From Bacilli bacterium (GTDB lineage: Bacteria; Bacillota_I; Bacilli_A; RF39; UBA660), in NCBI GenBank assembly GCA_918219625.1, contig CAKJXT010000110.1:1-15061 (forward strand): a stretch of 15,061 nt of DNA, read 5' to 3'. Within the stretch, counting starts at the first letter, position 1. Every line of letters begins with the position of its first letter. Shown here piece after piece: positions 6,428-13,258 of this stretch. The notes beneath the pieces are model-generated. The model was not told the origin of the DNA. It saw nothing but the letters and a program-made list of their open reading frames with translations, and made no database searches. Made by a program: the position numbers and the translations under genes.

Positions 6428-8382
6428 TTTTCTTCTTTTATTGTTGGTATTAGTATATCTAGATTTATATCTTGATATGTTGGTTCTGTTCCTTTTATAT
6501 AATAGAACATTCTTTTATGTTTTGTATTTTCATCAGGTAGTTCTCCTGTAATTGGATCTACTAATACTCCGACTACATTATTAGGTATTTCGTACCAAGA
6601 TTCTTGTTTATCTTTTAGACATTCTTCTATTGTGTCATACCAAATATTTTTTGATATTTTGTTATCTTCATCTGGTGTTTCTCTATTATCATCATATCCA
6701 TTCCATACACCTATTAACAAGTCTTTATTGTATCCAAATATTAATCTGTCTGTATTTGTTGTACCTGTTTTTATTGCATATTTTTTTGATAGTTTTCCTG
6801 CTAAGCTTATTAAAGTAGGGTAATTATAATCTATGAAATCTGTTTGATATGTGCTTGTTAGGAGTTCATTTATAATAAATGTTTGACTTTCATTTAATAC
6901 TTGTTCTTTTTCATTTTTATGTTCATAAAGTATATTCCCATTTTCATCTTCTATTTTTTCTATTAGATATGGTTCGTTTTTATATCCTCCACTTGCGAGT
7001 GTTCCATATGCTTCCATCATTTCTAATAGTGTTAGTTCTTTTGTTCCAAGAGCAAGTGATGGAATAGGAGTTATTTCTTCTTTTATTCCGATTCTATGCG
7101 CGATATTTACAAGTGTTTCTTCGCCTAAGAATAAATGTGTTTTTACTGCGTATATATTGTCTGAGTATGATATTGCTGCTGCCATACTTATTGGTTTGTT
7201 TGGATATTTATCGTTATAGTTTTTAGGACTATATGTTTTATCATTTTCGAATTGGAATGTTGTTTTTTCACTTGTAAATGTTGTTGATGCCGTGAATCCA
7301 TTTTCTAGCGCAGCATAGTATAGGAATGGTTTTATTGTTGATCCTACTTGTCTTTTTGATTTTGTTGCTCTATTATACTGACTTGTTTTATAATCTCTTC
7401 CTCCTATTAGAGCAAGTATTTTTCCTGTTTGTGGTTCCATTATTATTGATGATACTTGTATTTCGTTATTATCTTTTAAATTATTTTTTATTTTTTCCTC
7501 TAGTATTTTTTGATAGTCTTGATTTAATGTTGTGTATATTTTTAATCCTTTTGTATCTAAGAAAGATTGTGGTATTGATTTTATTTGTTTTAGTTCATCT
7601 ATTACAGCATCCTGATAGTACATTAGTGATGCTATTTTTTCAGAGTTATTTTCTCCAACATATTCTAGTGTTTCATTTATTGCTTGTTCTTTTTGTTCTT
7701 CTGTAATATATTTATTTTTTACCATATTATTTAGTATTGTGTTTTGTCTATTTTTTGCATTTTCTTCATTTTCTATAGGTGAGTAGTTAGATGGTGATTT
7801 TGGGATTCCAGCTAGTATAGTTGCTTCTCCTAGTGTTAATTCACTTGCATGTTTATTAAAGTAGTAGAGTGATGCATTTTCTATTCCAAATACTCCTCCA
7901 TAGTTTATTGTATTAAGATATCCTTCTAGTATTTCGTCTTTTTTATATTGACTTTCTAGTTTTATTGTTATCCATGCTTCTTGCATTTTTCTTTTCCATG
8001 TTTTTCCAAAATCAAGAAATAGGTTTTTTGCATATTGTTGTGTTATTGTTGAAGCACCTTCTACAGTTTTTTTGCTTTTTATATTATTTATAAGTGCTTT
8101 TAGTATTCTTGGATAGTCGAATCCTATATGTTTATAGAAGTGTTTATCTTCTGCTGATATTGTTGCATTTATTAAGTTATCTGATATTTGATTTAGTTTT
8201 ACCCAGTTATCATTATTTCCGTTGTACAGATTATTATTTATATCGTAGAAATAGTATTTATTTGCTAGTGTTACAGATAGTTTTTTTGAGAAGTGTCCAT
8301 ATATGTAAAGTGATAGATATAAAAGTATTAACATACTGAAGAATATTATATTTATTTTTAATAGTTTTTTTAAAAGCTTCAT
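6424..8382 (-). CDS. Class A penicillin-binding protein (bifunctional peptidoglycan synthase)
   Basis: A 652-residue membrane-anchored enzyme that polymerises glycan strands and cross-links peptides outside the membrane. Seen: a short cytoplasmic basic tail and one membrane anchor (about 10-30), then a GT51 glycosyltransferase with the catalytic EDKHFYKH motif (Glu78), EGASTITQQ, RKMQE and a second Glu segment KDEILEGYLN. The transpeptidase follows with STIK (Ser348, Lys351), SDN (407-409) and KTG (538-540). All canonical catalytic motifs are present, and the length is usual for a PBP1a-like protein. Two adjacent ATGs occur; the second (8382) is chosen because it leaves four bases after GGTGA (8387-8391), the same geometry as the gene at 2849. 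It is the only minus-strand gene, divergent from the DUF1934-like gene. The precise paralogue (PonA, PbpG or other) cannot be assigned. Confidence 0.93.
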   Translation of the reverse strand: MKLLKKLLKINIIFFSMLILLYLSLYIYGHFSKKLSVTLANKYYFYDINNNLYNGNNDNWVKLNQISDNLINATISAEDKHFYKHIGFDYPRILKALINNIKSKKTVEGASTITQQYAKNLFLDFGKTWKRKMQEAWITIKLESQYKKDEILEGYLNTINYGGVFGIENASLYYFNKHASELTLGEATILAGIPKSPSNYSPIENEENAKNRQNTILNNMVKNKYITEEQKEQAINETLEYVGENNSEKIASLMYYQDAVIDELKQIKSIPQSFLDTKGLKIYTTLNQDYQKILEEKIKNNLKDNNEIQVSSIIMEPQTGKILALIGGRDYKTSQYNRATKSKRQVGSTIKPFLYYAALENGFTASTTFTSEKTTFQFENDKTYSPKNYNDKYPNKPISMAAAISYSDNIYAVKTHLFLGEETLVNIAHRIGIKEEITPIPSLALGTKELTLLEMMEAYGTLASGGYKNEPYLIEKIEDENGNILYEHKNEKEQVLNESQTFIINELLTSTYQTDFIDYNYPTLISLAGKLSKKYAIKTGTTNTDRLIFGYNKDLLIGVWNGYDDNRETPDEDNKISKNIWYDTIEECLKDKQESWYEIPNNVVGVLVDPITGELPDENTKHKRMFYYIKGTEPTYQDINLDILIPTIKEEN

Positions 8383-8424
8383 CATATCACCATTTATATT
8401 ATTTGATTTTTTTATTTAATTTAA

Positions 8425-8455
8425 ACATTTGTTTTAAAAAAAATTTACATTTGTT
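8425..8455. repeat. Pair of ACATTTGTT direct repeats in the divergent intergenic region
   Basis: ACATTTGTT occurs at 8425-8433 and 8447-8455, 22 bases apart start to start, about two helical turns. The second copy overlaps the -35 of the rightward promoter. An activator or repressor site is conceivable, but in DNA this AT-rich chance recurrence cannot be excluded. Confidence 0.4.
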
Positions 8456-8472
8456 GTTCTTGATGTTATAAT
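8444..8472 (+). promoter_or_regulatory. Strong sigma-A-type promoter with extended -10 for the DUF1934-like gene
   Basis: TTTACA (8444-8449, 5/6), 17 bases, TATAAT (8467-8472) preceded by TGT, giving an extended -10. Initiation is expected near 8479, immediately before GAGGAG (8480-8485). The opposite, PBP-directed promoter in this gap is not clearly recognisable. Confidence 0.75.
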
Positions 8473-8492
8473 TACTTCCGAGGAGTTTTCAT

Positions 8493-8816
8493 ATGATATT
8501 TAGTGTAAAGTTACTTGAAAATAAAAATATTATTATTAGTGGTGATTTTTCTGGTTTTTTAGATAATAATATTATTAATTATAATGATGGTGTTAATAAT
8601 GTTTTTGATTTGAATAGATTGGTATTGGAACGTATTTGCGATGATTATAAAATTGTTTTTGATTTTTCTAATTCTAATTGTGAATATATTACTAATGAGT
8701 TAAGTGTAAATATGATGCTTGACGTTGATGGTAGTAAAATATGTTCTAATAGTTTATTTTTTAAATATAAAATAGTTGATACTGGGAATATTTATGAATA
8801 TAGTGTTAAATGGTAA
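8493..8816 (+). CDS. Small protein, tentatively DUF1934/YwiB-like
   Basis: A 107-residue, mostly beta-strand-like protein without signal peptide or membrane segment. Strand-like alternation is clear in NIIISGDFSG, YKIVFDFSNSN, ELSVNMMLDV and LFFKYKIVDTGNIYEYSVKW. The last part resembles the end of DUF1934 proteins (an inner-strand pair, a short-tipped threshold and a final Y-x-[VL]-x-[VW] strand), a lipocalin-like small barrel of unknown function. It is shorter than the roughly 140 residues usual for that family. Context supports the idea: in Bacilli such genes lie in the argS/rpoE neighbourhood, and here rpoE follows directly, though argS is absent. GAGGAG (8480-8485) lies seven bases before the ATG. 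The family assignment is an inference from pattern and position; the coding call is firm because of the promoter and ribosome binding site. Confidence 0.75.
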   Translation: MIFSVKLLENKNIIISGDFSGFLDNNIINYNDGVNNVFDLNRLVLERICDDYKIVFDFSNSNCEYITNELSVNMMLDVDGSKICSNSLFFKYKIVDTGNIYEYSVKW

Positions 8817-8840
8817 TTATATAAATTTATATTAAAAGTA

Positions 8841-8868
8841 TTGACAGATATAAAATAAATGATAAAAT
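8841..8868 (+). promoter_or_regulatory. Promoter for rpoE
   Basis: A perfect TTGACA (8841-8846), 16 bases, then TAAAAT (8863-8868, 5/6). The distance to the ribosome binding site (AGGAGG, 8885-8890) gives a leader of roughly 20 bases. No terminator separates this from the preceding gene, so rpoE may also be read from the upstream promoter. Confidence 0.65.
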
Positions 8869-8895
8869 TAAATAGTCATTGTTTAGGAGGATTTT

Positions 8896-9345
8896 ATGGA
8901 ACTAAAAAAAATGTCTAAAGAAGAAATTGAATTAATGAGTTATACAGATTTAACATATTTGCTTTTAAAAGAAAATAAGAAAGCAATGAATACTGCTGGT
9001 TTATTTAGAAAAATTTGTGAACTTTTAGAGTTGGGTGATGATGATTTTTCATCTAAGATTGGTGATTATTATACATCTCTTACTATAGATAAAAGATTTT
9101 ATATGCTTGAAGGTGGATTATGGGATTTAACTGAAAAGCATAAGGTCGAGTTACAACTTGATGATGAGGAAGAAGAGTTAAGTGAAGAAGAAATTGAGTC
9201 TGAAGACGAAGATACTGAAAATTCAGATGAAACTGAGGAAGATATTGATTCTATTGATTCAATCGATGATGAAATAGATGATGATATTGATGATGATACT
9301 CTTGATTTATCGATTGTTACTGAAGATGAGTTAGAAGAGAATTAA
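8896..9345 (+). CDS. rpoE: DNA-directed RNA polymerase delta subunit
   Basis: A 149-residue delta subunit, an accessory polypeptide of Firmicutes RNA polymerase that displaces nucleic acid and speeds enzyme recycling. Seen: an N-terminal winged-helix HARE-HTH domain (about 1-80) with SYTDLTYLLLKENKKAMNTA and RFYMLEGGLWDL, the latter matching the usual end of that domain. From about residue 85 the protein is an unstructured tail dominated by Glu then Asp (DDEIDDDIDDDTLDL), the characteristic polyanionic tail that competes with nucleic acid. Bacillus delta is about 173 residues, so this tail is somewhat shorter. AGGAGG is five bases before the ATG. It has its own promoter, and a terminator covers its last codons. 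The gene marks the organism as Firmicutes-related; it is unrelated to proteobacterial sigma-E, which shares the symbol. Confidence 0.93.
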   Translation: MELKKMSKEEIELMSYTDLTYLLLKENKKAMNTAGLFRKICELLELGDDDFSSKIGDYYTSLTIDKRFYMLEGGLWDLTEKHKVELQLDDEEEELSEEEIESEDEDTENSDETEEDIDSIDSIDDEIDDDIDDDTLDLSIVTEDELEEN

Positions 9346-9364
9346 TTTTTCTTCTTTTTCTTTT
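9333..9364 (+). terminator. Intrinsic terminator overlapping the end of rpoE
   Basis: AGAAGAGAA (9333-9341) pairs with TTTTTCTTCT-side bases 9347-9355, nine pairs including one G-U, around TTAAT. A T-run broken by one C follows (9355-9364). The stem covers the last codons and the TAA stop. Confidence 0.6.
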
Positions 9365-9371
9365 GATAAAA

Positions 9372-9380
9372 TGGTATAAT
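9372..9380 (+). promoter_or_regulatory. Extended -10 promoter for murC
   Basis: TGGTATAAT: perfect TATAAT (9375-9380) with an upstream TGn. There is no credible -35 at 17 bases (T-rich). Expected initiation is near 9387, about 15 bases before the ATG. Confidence 0.65.
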
Positions 9381-9401
9381 TTATATGAAGGTGATATATA
9401 T

Positions 9402-10724
9402 ATGAAATATTATTGTATAGGAATTAAAGGGTCTGGTATGAGTACTCTTGCGAATATTTTGCATGATTTAGGTAATGAGGTTACAGGTTATGATGACACT
9501 CGTTATTATAAGTTTACTGAGGAAGGTTTAAGTAAGAGAGGAATTAAGATTTATTATGAGGCTCATGATATTGATCCAGATACTATTGTTACTTATTCTC
9601 GCGCTTTTTCTCAAGATCACCCAGAGATTAAGAGGGTTCGTGAGTTAGGACTAAAAGTAATGGATTACAATGAGGTAGTTGGATCTGTTACTAAATTATT
9701 TGAAACTGTTGGTGTTTGTGGTACTCATGGTAAAACTACTACAAGTTTGTTAATTAGTCATATTATTGATGATGTACTTGGATGTTCTTATTTTGTAGGT
9801 GATGGTACTGGGTTCGCTAATAAGGATAATAAAATTTTTGTTATAGAGAGTGATGAATATAATAAGCATTTTTTAGCTTATCATCCTTTTATATCAGTTA
9901 TTACTAATATTGAGTTAGATCATACAGAGTGTTATCCAGGCGGGATAGAGGAGATTAAGGATACTTTTAGGATATTTGGTAATAAGTCTAATTTTATTGT
10001 TGCTTGTGGTGATGATTCTAATATTCGCGATATTTCTTTTGATAAAAAGATTATTTATTATGGATTTGATAATAATAATGATGTAGTTGCGAAGAATGTT
10101 AAATTAACAAGTACTGGTAGTAGTTTTGATGTTTATAAGGATGGTTCTTTTTATGGACATTTTGAGTTACCTTTGTTTGGTCGTCATATGATTTTGAATG
10201 CACTTTCTGCAATTATTGTTTGTGATTATTATGGAATTAGTTCTTCTGATATTATGCGCTTGATGAAGACTTTTAAAGGCGCTAAAAGAAGATTTAAAGA
10301 AACAGTTTATGGTGATACAGTTATTATTGATGATTATGCTCATCATCCAACAGAGATTAGAGTTACTTTAGAGGCTGCTCGTCAGAAATATCCTAATAAG
10401 GAGATTGTAGCTGTATTTTTACCTAATACTTATTCGAGAACTGAGGCACTTTTATCTGATTTTATCGATTGTTTAAAGATAGCTGATAAGGCATATGTTA
10501 TGGATATTCATTGTGATAGGGAACGTCAAGAGGATTATCCTAATGCTTCTAGTGATAAGATTATTGAAGGTGTTCCTAATAGTGAAAAGGTAAGTGTTGA
10601 AACAGTTTCTAAATTACTTAAACATGAAAATTCAGTACTATGTTTTATGAGTTGTGCGGATATTTATATTATTTTAGGTAAGTATCAAGATTTGCTTAAA
10701 GAAAGAGAACAAATTGAAGCGTAA
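9402..10724 (+). CDS. murC: UDP-N-acetylmuramate--L-alanine ligase
   Basis: A cytosolic ATP-dependent ligase adding L-Ala to UDP-MurNAc, the first amino-acid step of peptidoglycan precursor synthesis; 440 residues, normal for the family. Seen: N-terminal nucleotide loop GIKGSGMSTLA (7-17), a form typical of Bacilli MurC; ATP P-loop GTHGKTT (107-113); ESDEYNKHF and NIELDHTECY around 149-177, carrying the metal/substrate His and Asp; central NALSA (266-270); and C-terminal DDYAHHPTEI (310-319) with FLPNTYSRT (339-347). DYAHHP distinguishes MurC from MurD/E/F. The ATG at 9402 has GGTGA (9390-9394) seven bases upstream and gives the correct N-terminus; the TTG at 9363 lies upstream of the promoter's start point. 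The VanZ-family gene overlaps its last codons, so the two are co-transcribed. Confidence 0.95.
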   Translation: MKYYCIGIKGSGMSTLANILHDLGNEVTGYDDTRYYKFTEEGLSKRGIKIYYEAHDIDPDTIVTYSRAFSQDHPEIKRVRELGLKVMDYNEVVGSVTKLFETVGVCGTHGKTTTSLLISHIIDDVLGCSYFVGDGTGFANKDNKIFVIESDEYNKHFLAYHPFISVITNIELDHTECYPGGIEEIKDTFRIFGNKSNFIVACGDDSNIRDISFDKKIIYYGFDNNNDVVAKNVKLTSTGSSFDVYKDGSFYGHFELPLFGRHMILNALSAIIVCDYYGISSSDIMRLMKTFKGAKRRFKETVYGDTVIIDDYAHHPTEIRVTLEAARQKYPNKEIVAVFLPNTYSRTEALLSDFIDCLKIADKAYVMDIHCDRERQEDYPNASSDKIIEGVPNSEKVSVETVSKLLKHENSVLCFMSCADIYIILGKYQDLLKEREQIEA

Positions 10725-11172
10725 GATTATTTATTCTATTTTAGTAGTTTTTTGGATGTCACTTATATTTTTTTTATCTAATCAACCTGCCGTAGATTCA
10801 ACAGAACTTAGTGATGGATTTATTTCTAATACCATTGGAAATGTTTATAAGTTATTTGATAAAAATATTAGTTCTGAAGATTTAGATATTATTAAGGATA
10901 AGTATTCTCATGTTGTTAGAAAAATGGCTCATTTTACTATTTATATGATTCTTGGTACTTTAGTTACTTTACTTGTTCGTGAATATAATATTAGTTTTTA
11001 TAAGTGCTTATTTATTTCATTATTAGTCTGTTTATTATATTCTATCAGTGATGAAATACATCAATTATTTGTTATGGGTAGATCTGGTGAAATTAAAGAT
11101 GTACTTATTGATACAAGTGGAAGTTTTATGGGTATATTTGTATTTAATAAATTATTTAGAAGGAAGGTATAG
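10714..11172 (+). CDS. VanZ-family membrane protein
   Basis: A 152-residue small integral membrane protein. Seen: an N-terminal basic stub and membrane segment (about 4-22), the FFLSNQPA phrase typical of VanZ-like proteins, then KMAHFTIYMILGTLVTLLV, a third segment (FISLLVCLLYSIS) and the family motif SDEIHQLFVMGRSGEIKDVLIDTSGS leading into a last segment. Members include VanZ of glycopeptide-resistance Tn1546, which affects teicoplanin susceptibility. Most are chromosomal proteins of unknown role, so no resistance is inferred. The TTG at 10714 is chosen: it gives the usual MKRK-hydrophobic N-terminus, whereas the next start (ATG at 10756) would cut into the first membrane segment. It overlaps murC by 11 bases, and only a weak AAAGAG precedes it, implying translational coupling to murC. 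Confidence 0.85.
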   Translation: MKRKIIYSILVVFWMSLIFFLSNQPAVDSTELSDGFISNTIGNVYKLFDKNISSEDLDIIKDKYSHVVRKMAHFTIYMILGTLVTLLVREYNISFYKCLFISLLVCLLYSISDEIHQLFVMGRSGEIKDVLIDTSGSFMGIFVFNKLFRRKV

Positions 11173-11188
11173 AGATATATCTTTTTTT
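11171..11188 (+). terminator. Weak hairpin with T7 after the VanZ-family gene
   Basis: The palindrome AGATATATCT (11173-11182) can form a five-pair stem, counting G-U and A-U outside it, followed by T7 (11182-11188). It overlaps the TAG stop. The stem is very weak, but a T-run at this position is suggestive. Confidence 0.38.
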
Positions 11189-11321
11189 AGGATTTTTTAT
11201 TTTTATGTTGAATGATATATATAGAAGGTGAAATTTAATTGATTTATATAAAATTAACAAAATGTGTTGTATTTTAGTTTAATTGTGTGTTATTTTTTTT
11301 ATAAAAAAGTGGGGTAATATA

Positions 11322-12140
11322 ATGTATAACATAACAAATTATAATGAAAGTGTATTTGAAAGTATTAAGCACATTGATGAAAATGGATGTGAGTATTGGT
11401 ATGCAAGAGAACTAGGTAAAGTATTAGATTATAGTGAGTATCGAAAGTTTTTGCCGATTATAAAGAAAGCAATCACTAGTTGTATCAATAGTAATGAAAG
11501 TGTTGGTAACCATTTCGGCGAGGTGGCCGTTATGGTCGCTATTGGATCAAATGCTAAAAGAAAATTAAAGGATTATAAGTTATCAAGGTACGCATGTTAT
11601 TTAATTGTTCAGAATTCTGATCCTAAAAAAGATGTTGTTGCTTTAGGTCAAACTTATTTTGCTGTTCAAACTAGGAAGATGGAATTAACAGAAAAAGAGT
11701 ATAATTCTTTAACTGAAGATGAGAAAAGATTATATAGACGAAGACAAACTAAAGAGGGTAATTATTGGCTCAATAGAACAGCTATTTAAAGTGGAGTTAA
11801 GAATTTAGCAGAGTTTCATAATGCTGGATATAGAGGTTTATATAATGGCGAGTGTGCAAATGATATTGCAAAAAGGAAGAAGCTAAGATATAGAGAGGAT
11901 ATTCTTGATAATATGAGTAGTGAAGAGTTAGGCGCTAATATATTTAGGATTACTCAAACTGAAGCAAAGTTAAAAAGGGATAATGTTGATAATGAATATA
12001 CGGCTAATAGTGTTCATTTTGAGATTGGTAAAAAGGTAAGAGATGTTATTAAAAATATGGGTGGAACAATGCCTGAGGATTTACCTACACCTCAAAGATC
12101 AGTTAAGGAATTAGAGAAAGAAATGGTTAGTATTTGCTAA
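11322..12140 (+). pseudogene. dinD: dinD (DNA-damage-inducible protein D) interrupted by one in-frame TAA
   Basis: Reading 11322-12140 in one frame gives 155 residues, a TAA at 11787-11789, then 116 residues to a TAA at 12138-12140. Together this is about the length of E. coli DinD (274). The first part has EYWYARELGKVLDYSEYRKF, IGSNAKRKLKD, LSRYACYLIVQNSDPKK and GQTYFAVQTRKMEL. The second has GVKNLAEFHNAGYRGLY, LGANIFRITQTEAKLKRD and HFEIGKKVR, then NMGGTMPEDLPTPQRSVKEL. These match DinD end to end with no frameshift, so a single base change (for example AAA to TAA, as Lys fits the context) explains the break. An ATG at 11913 could start a fragment but lacks a well-placed ribosome binding site. 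E. coli DinD is SOS-induced and antagonises RecA filaments. No SOS box is visible upstream. The GC-richer patch at about 11515-11550 differs from its neighbours and hints at transfer. A sequencing error or read-through is the alternative. Confidence 0.88.
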
Positions 12141-12148
12141 CTTTTTTT
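12124..12148 (+). terminator. Intrinsic terminator overlapping the dinD stop
   Basis: GTTAG (12126-12130) pairs with CTAAC (12137-12141), with wobble pairs able to extend inward and outward, followed by T7 (12142-12148). The stem is short, but the T-run is uninterrupted. Confidence 0.5.
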
Positions 12149-12173
12149 GTTTAGTTTTATTAAAAAAATAAAA

Positions 12174-12200
12174 TTAGCACTCATATATTGACATTGCTAA
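12174..12200 (+). promoter_or_regulatory. CIRCE operator 1 (upstream copy, overlaps -35)
   Basis: The left arm TTAGCACTC (12174-12182) matches the CIRCE half-site exactly. After nine bases the right arm CATTGCTAA (12192-12200) matches GAGTGCTAA at 7 of 9 positions. The right arm overlaps the TTGACA -35 of the hrcA promoter, so HrcA bound here would block polymerase. Confidence 0.75.
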
Positions 12201-12216
12201 CATATAATAGTATACT
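12188..12216 (+). promoter_or_regulatory. Sigma-A promoter of the hrcA-grpE-dnaK operon
   Basis: TTGACA (12188-12193, perfect), 17 bases, TATACT (12211-12216, 5/6). Initiation is expected near 12223, inside CIRCE 2. A perfect TATAAT at 12203-12208 is only nine bases from TTGACA and has no partner of its own. Confidence 0.82.
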
Positions 12217-12220
12217 GGTA

Positions 12221-12247
12221 CTAGCACTTAAAGAATTCTAGTGCTAA
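12221..12247 (+). promoter_or_regulatory. CIRCE operator 2 (at the transcription start)
   Basis: CTAGCACTT (12221-12229), nine bases, TAGTGCTAA (12239-12247). The seven-base cores TAGCACT and AGTGCTA are intact; only outer bases deviate from TTAGCACTC-N9-GAGTGCTAA. The element is followed at once by GAGGTGA (12252-12258) and the hrcA ATG, so it would also be in the leader RNA. Confidence 0.9.
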
Positions 12248-12262
12248 ATTAGAGGTGATGTA

Positions 12263-13249
12263 ATGATTAGTGAAAGACAAGAAAGATTATTACAACTTAT
12301 TATAGAAGATTATATTAAGACTGCTAGGCCAATCGGTTCTAAATCTTTATGTGAGATTTTGGATTGTTCTAGTGCTACTATTCGTAATGAGATGAGTTAT
12401 TTAGAGGATATGGGATTGTTAGAAAAAACACATACTTCTTCTGGCAGAGTTCCAAGTGAGAAAGGTTATAGATATTATGTTGATAATATTATGAAACCTC
12501 GTGAACTTGATAAGAACGATGTATTAGAGTTAGAGACTATATTTAATAATAAGTCTATTGTTCTATCTGATGCGATTAGTAAGAGTATGGAGATTATTTC
12601 TTCTATTACGAATTATACTGCTGTTGTTTTAGGTAGTACTTCTCGTCTTAATAAAGTAACTAAGGTTGAGGTTGTTCCAATTGATGAGGAAAATTTAATT
12701 GCGATTGTTATAACTGATAAGGGTCATGTTGAGCATAAGAATGTTAAGTTGGAAGAGAAGGTTTCTATTGTTGAGGTTAAACAAACCGTTGATTTGATTA
12801 ATAAATTAATAGTTGGTGTTCCAATTAATGAAGTAAGTGATTTACTTGAACATGAAATTAAGCCAATTATTGGACAATATGTTAAGCAACATGAAGTTTT
12901 ATATAATGCATTTTATAATGCTTTTACAGATTTTAGTGATAATAGTTTTAAGATGAATGGTACTCGTAATATATTGATGCAGCCAGAGTTTAATAATGCT
13001 GATAAGATTCGTGATATTGTTAGTAAGTTTGAAGATAAAGAATTTATTAACAGTATTAAAGAGGAAGATAATGGCGTTAATATTTATATTGGTAGTGAGA
13101 ATTCAGTTGATGATGATTTAACTATTATTAAGACTAAATATAATATTAATGGTGAAGAGGGTACTCTTGCGCTAATAGGCCCTAAACGAATGGAATATGA
13201 TCGAGCTATAACACTTCTAAATTATATTAAACAAAATATCGATAATTAA
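12263..13249 (+). CDS. hrcA: Heat-inducible transcription repressor HrcA
   Basis: A 328-residue repressor that binds CIRCE elements and depends on GroEL for folding, so free chaperonin keeps class I heat-shock genes off. Seen: an N-terminal winged helix (about 1-75) with RQERLLQLIIEDYI, ARPIGSKSL, the recognition-helix region SSATIRNEMSYLE and the HTSSGRVPSEKGYRYYVD wing, all matching the family. The GAF-like HrcA domain follows, with YTAVVLGS and, towards the end, GPKRMEYDRAI. Typical length is about 340, so it is complete. GAGGTGA is four bases before the ATG. It is first gene of the operon, behind two CIRCE operators, indicating autoregulation; grpE begins ten bases after its stop with AAGGAGG overlapping the TAA. 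Confidence 0.95.
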   Translation: MISERQERLLQLIIEDYIKTARPIGSKSLCEILDCSSATIRNEMSYLEDMGLLEKTHTSSGRVPSEKGYRYYVDNIMKPRELDKNDVLELETIFNNKSIVLSDAISKSMEIISSITNYTAVVLGSTSRLNKVTKVEVVPIDEENLIAIVITDKGHVEHKNVKLEEKVSIVEVKQTVDLINKLIVGVPINEVSDLLEHEIKPIIGQYVKQHEVLYNAFYNAFTDFSDNSFKMNGTRNILMQPEFNNADKIRDIVSKFEDKEFINSIKEEDNGVNIYIGSENSVDDDLTIIKTKYNINGEEGTLALIGPKRMEYDRAITLLNYIKQNIDN

Positions 13250-13258
13250 GGAGGCACT

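Noticed and set aside
7326..7706. A 126-codon plus-strand open frame inside the PBP gene
   Set aside because: It lies wholly antisense to a gene with intact catalytic motifs and encodes an implausible Leu/Phe/Val-only string, as expected from the complement of AT-rich Lys/Asn/Asp codons.
8819..8832. Palindrome ATATAAATTTATAT between the DUF1934-like gene and rpoE as a terminator
   Set aside because: It contains no GC pair, has no loop and no following T-tract; it is likely chance in AT-rich DNA.
11173..11321. SOS/LexA box upstream of dinD
   Set aside because: No GAAC-N4-GTTC-type or CTG-N10-CAG-type element could be found in the gap.
12203..12208. Perfect TATAAT as the hrcA -10
   Set aside because: It is only nine bases from TTGACA and no -35 lies 16-18 bases upstream. 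TATACT at 12211 has exact 17-base spacing.
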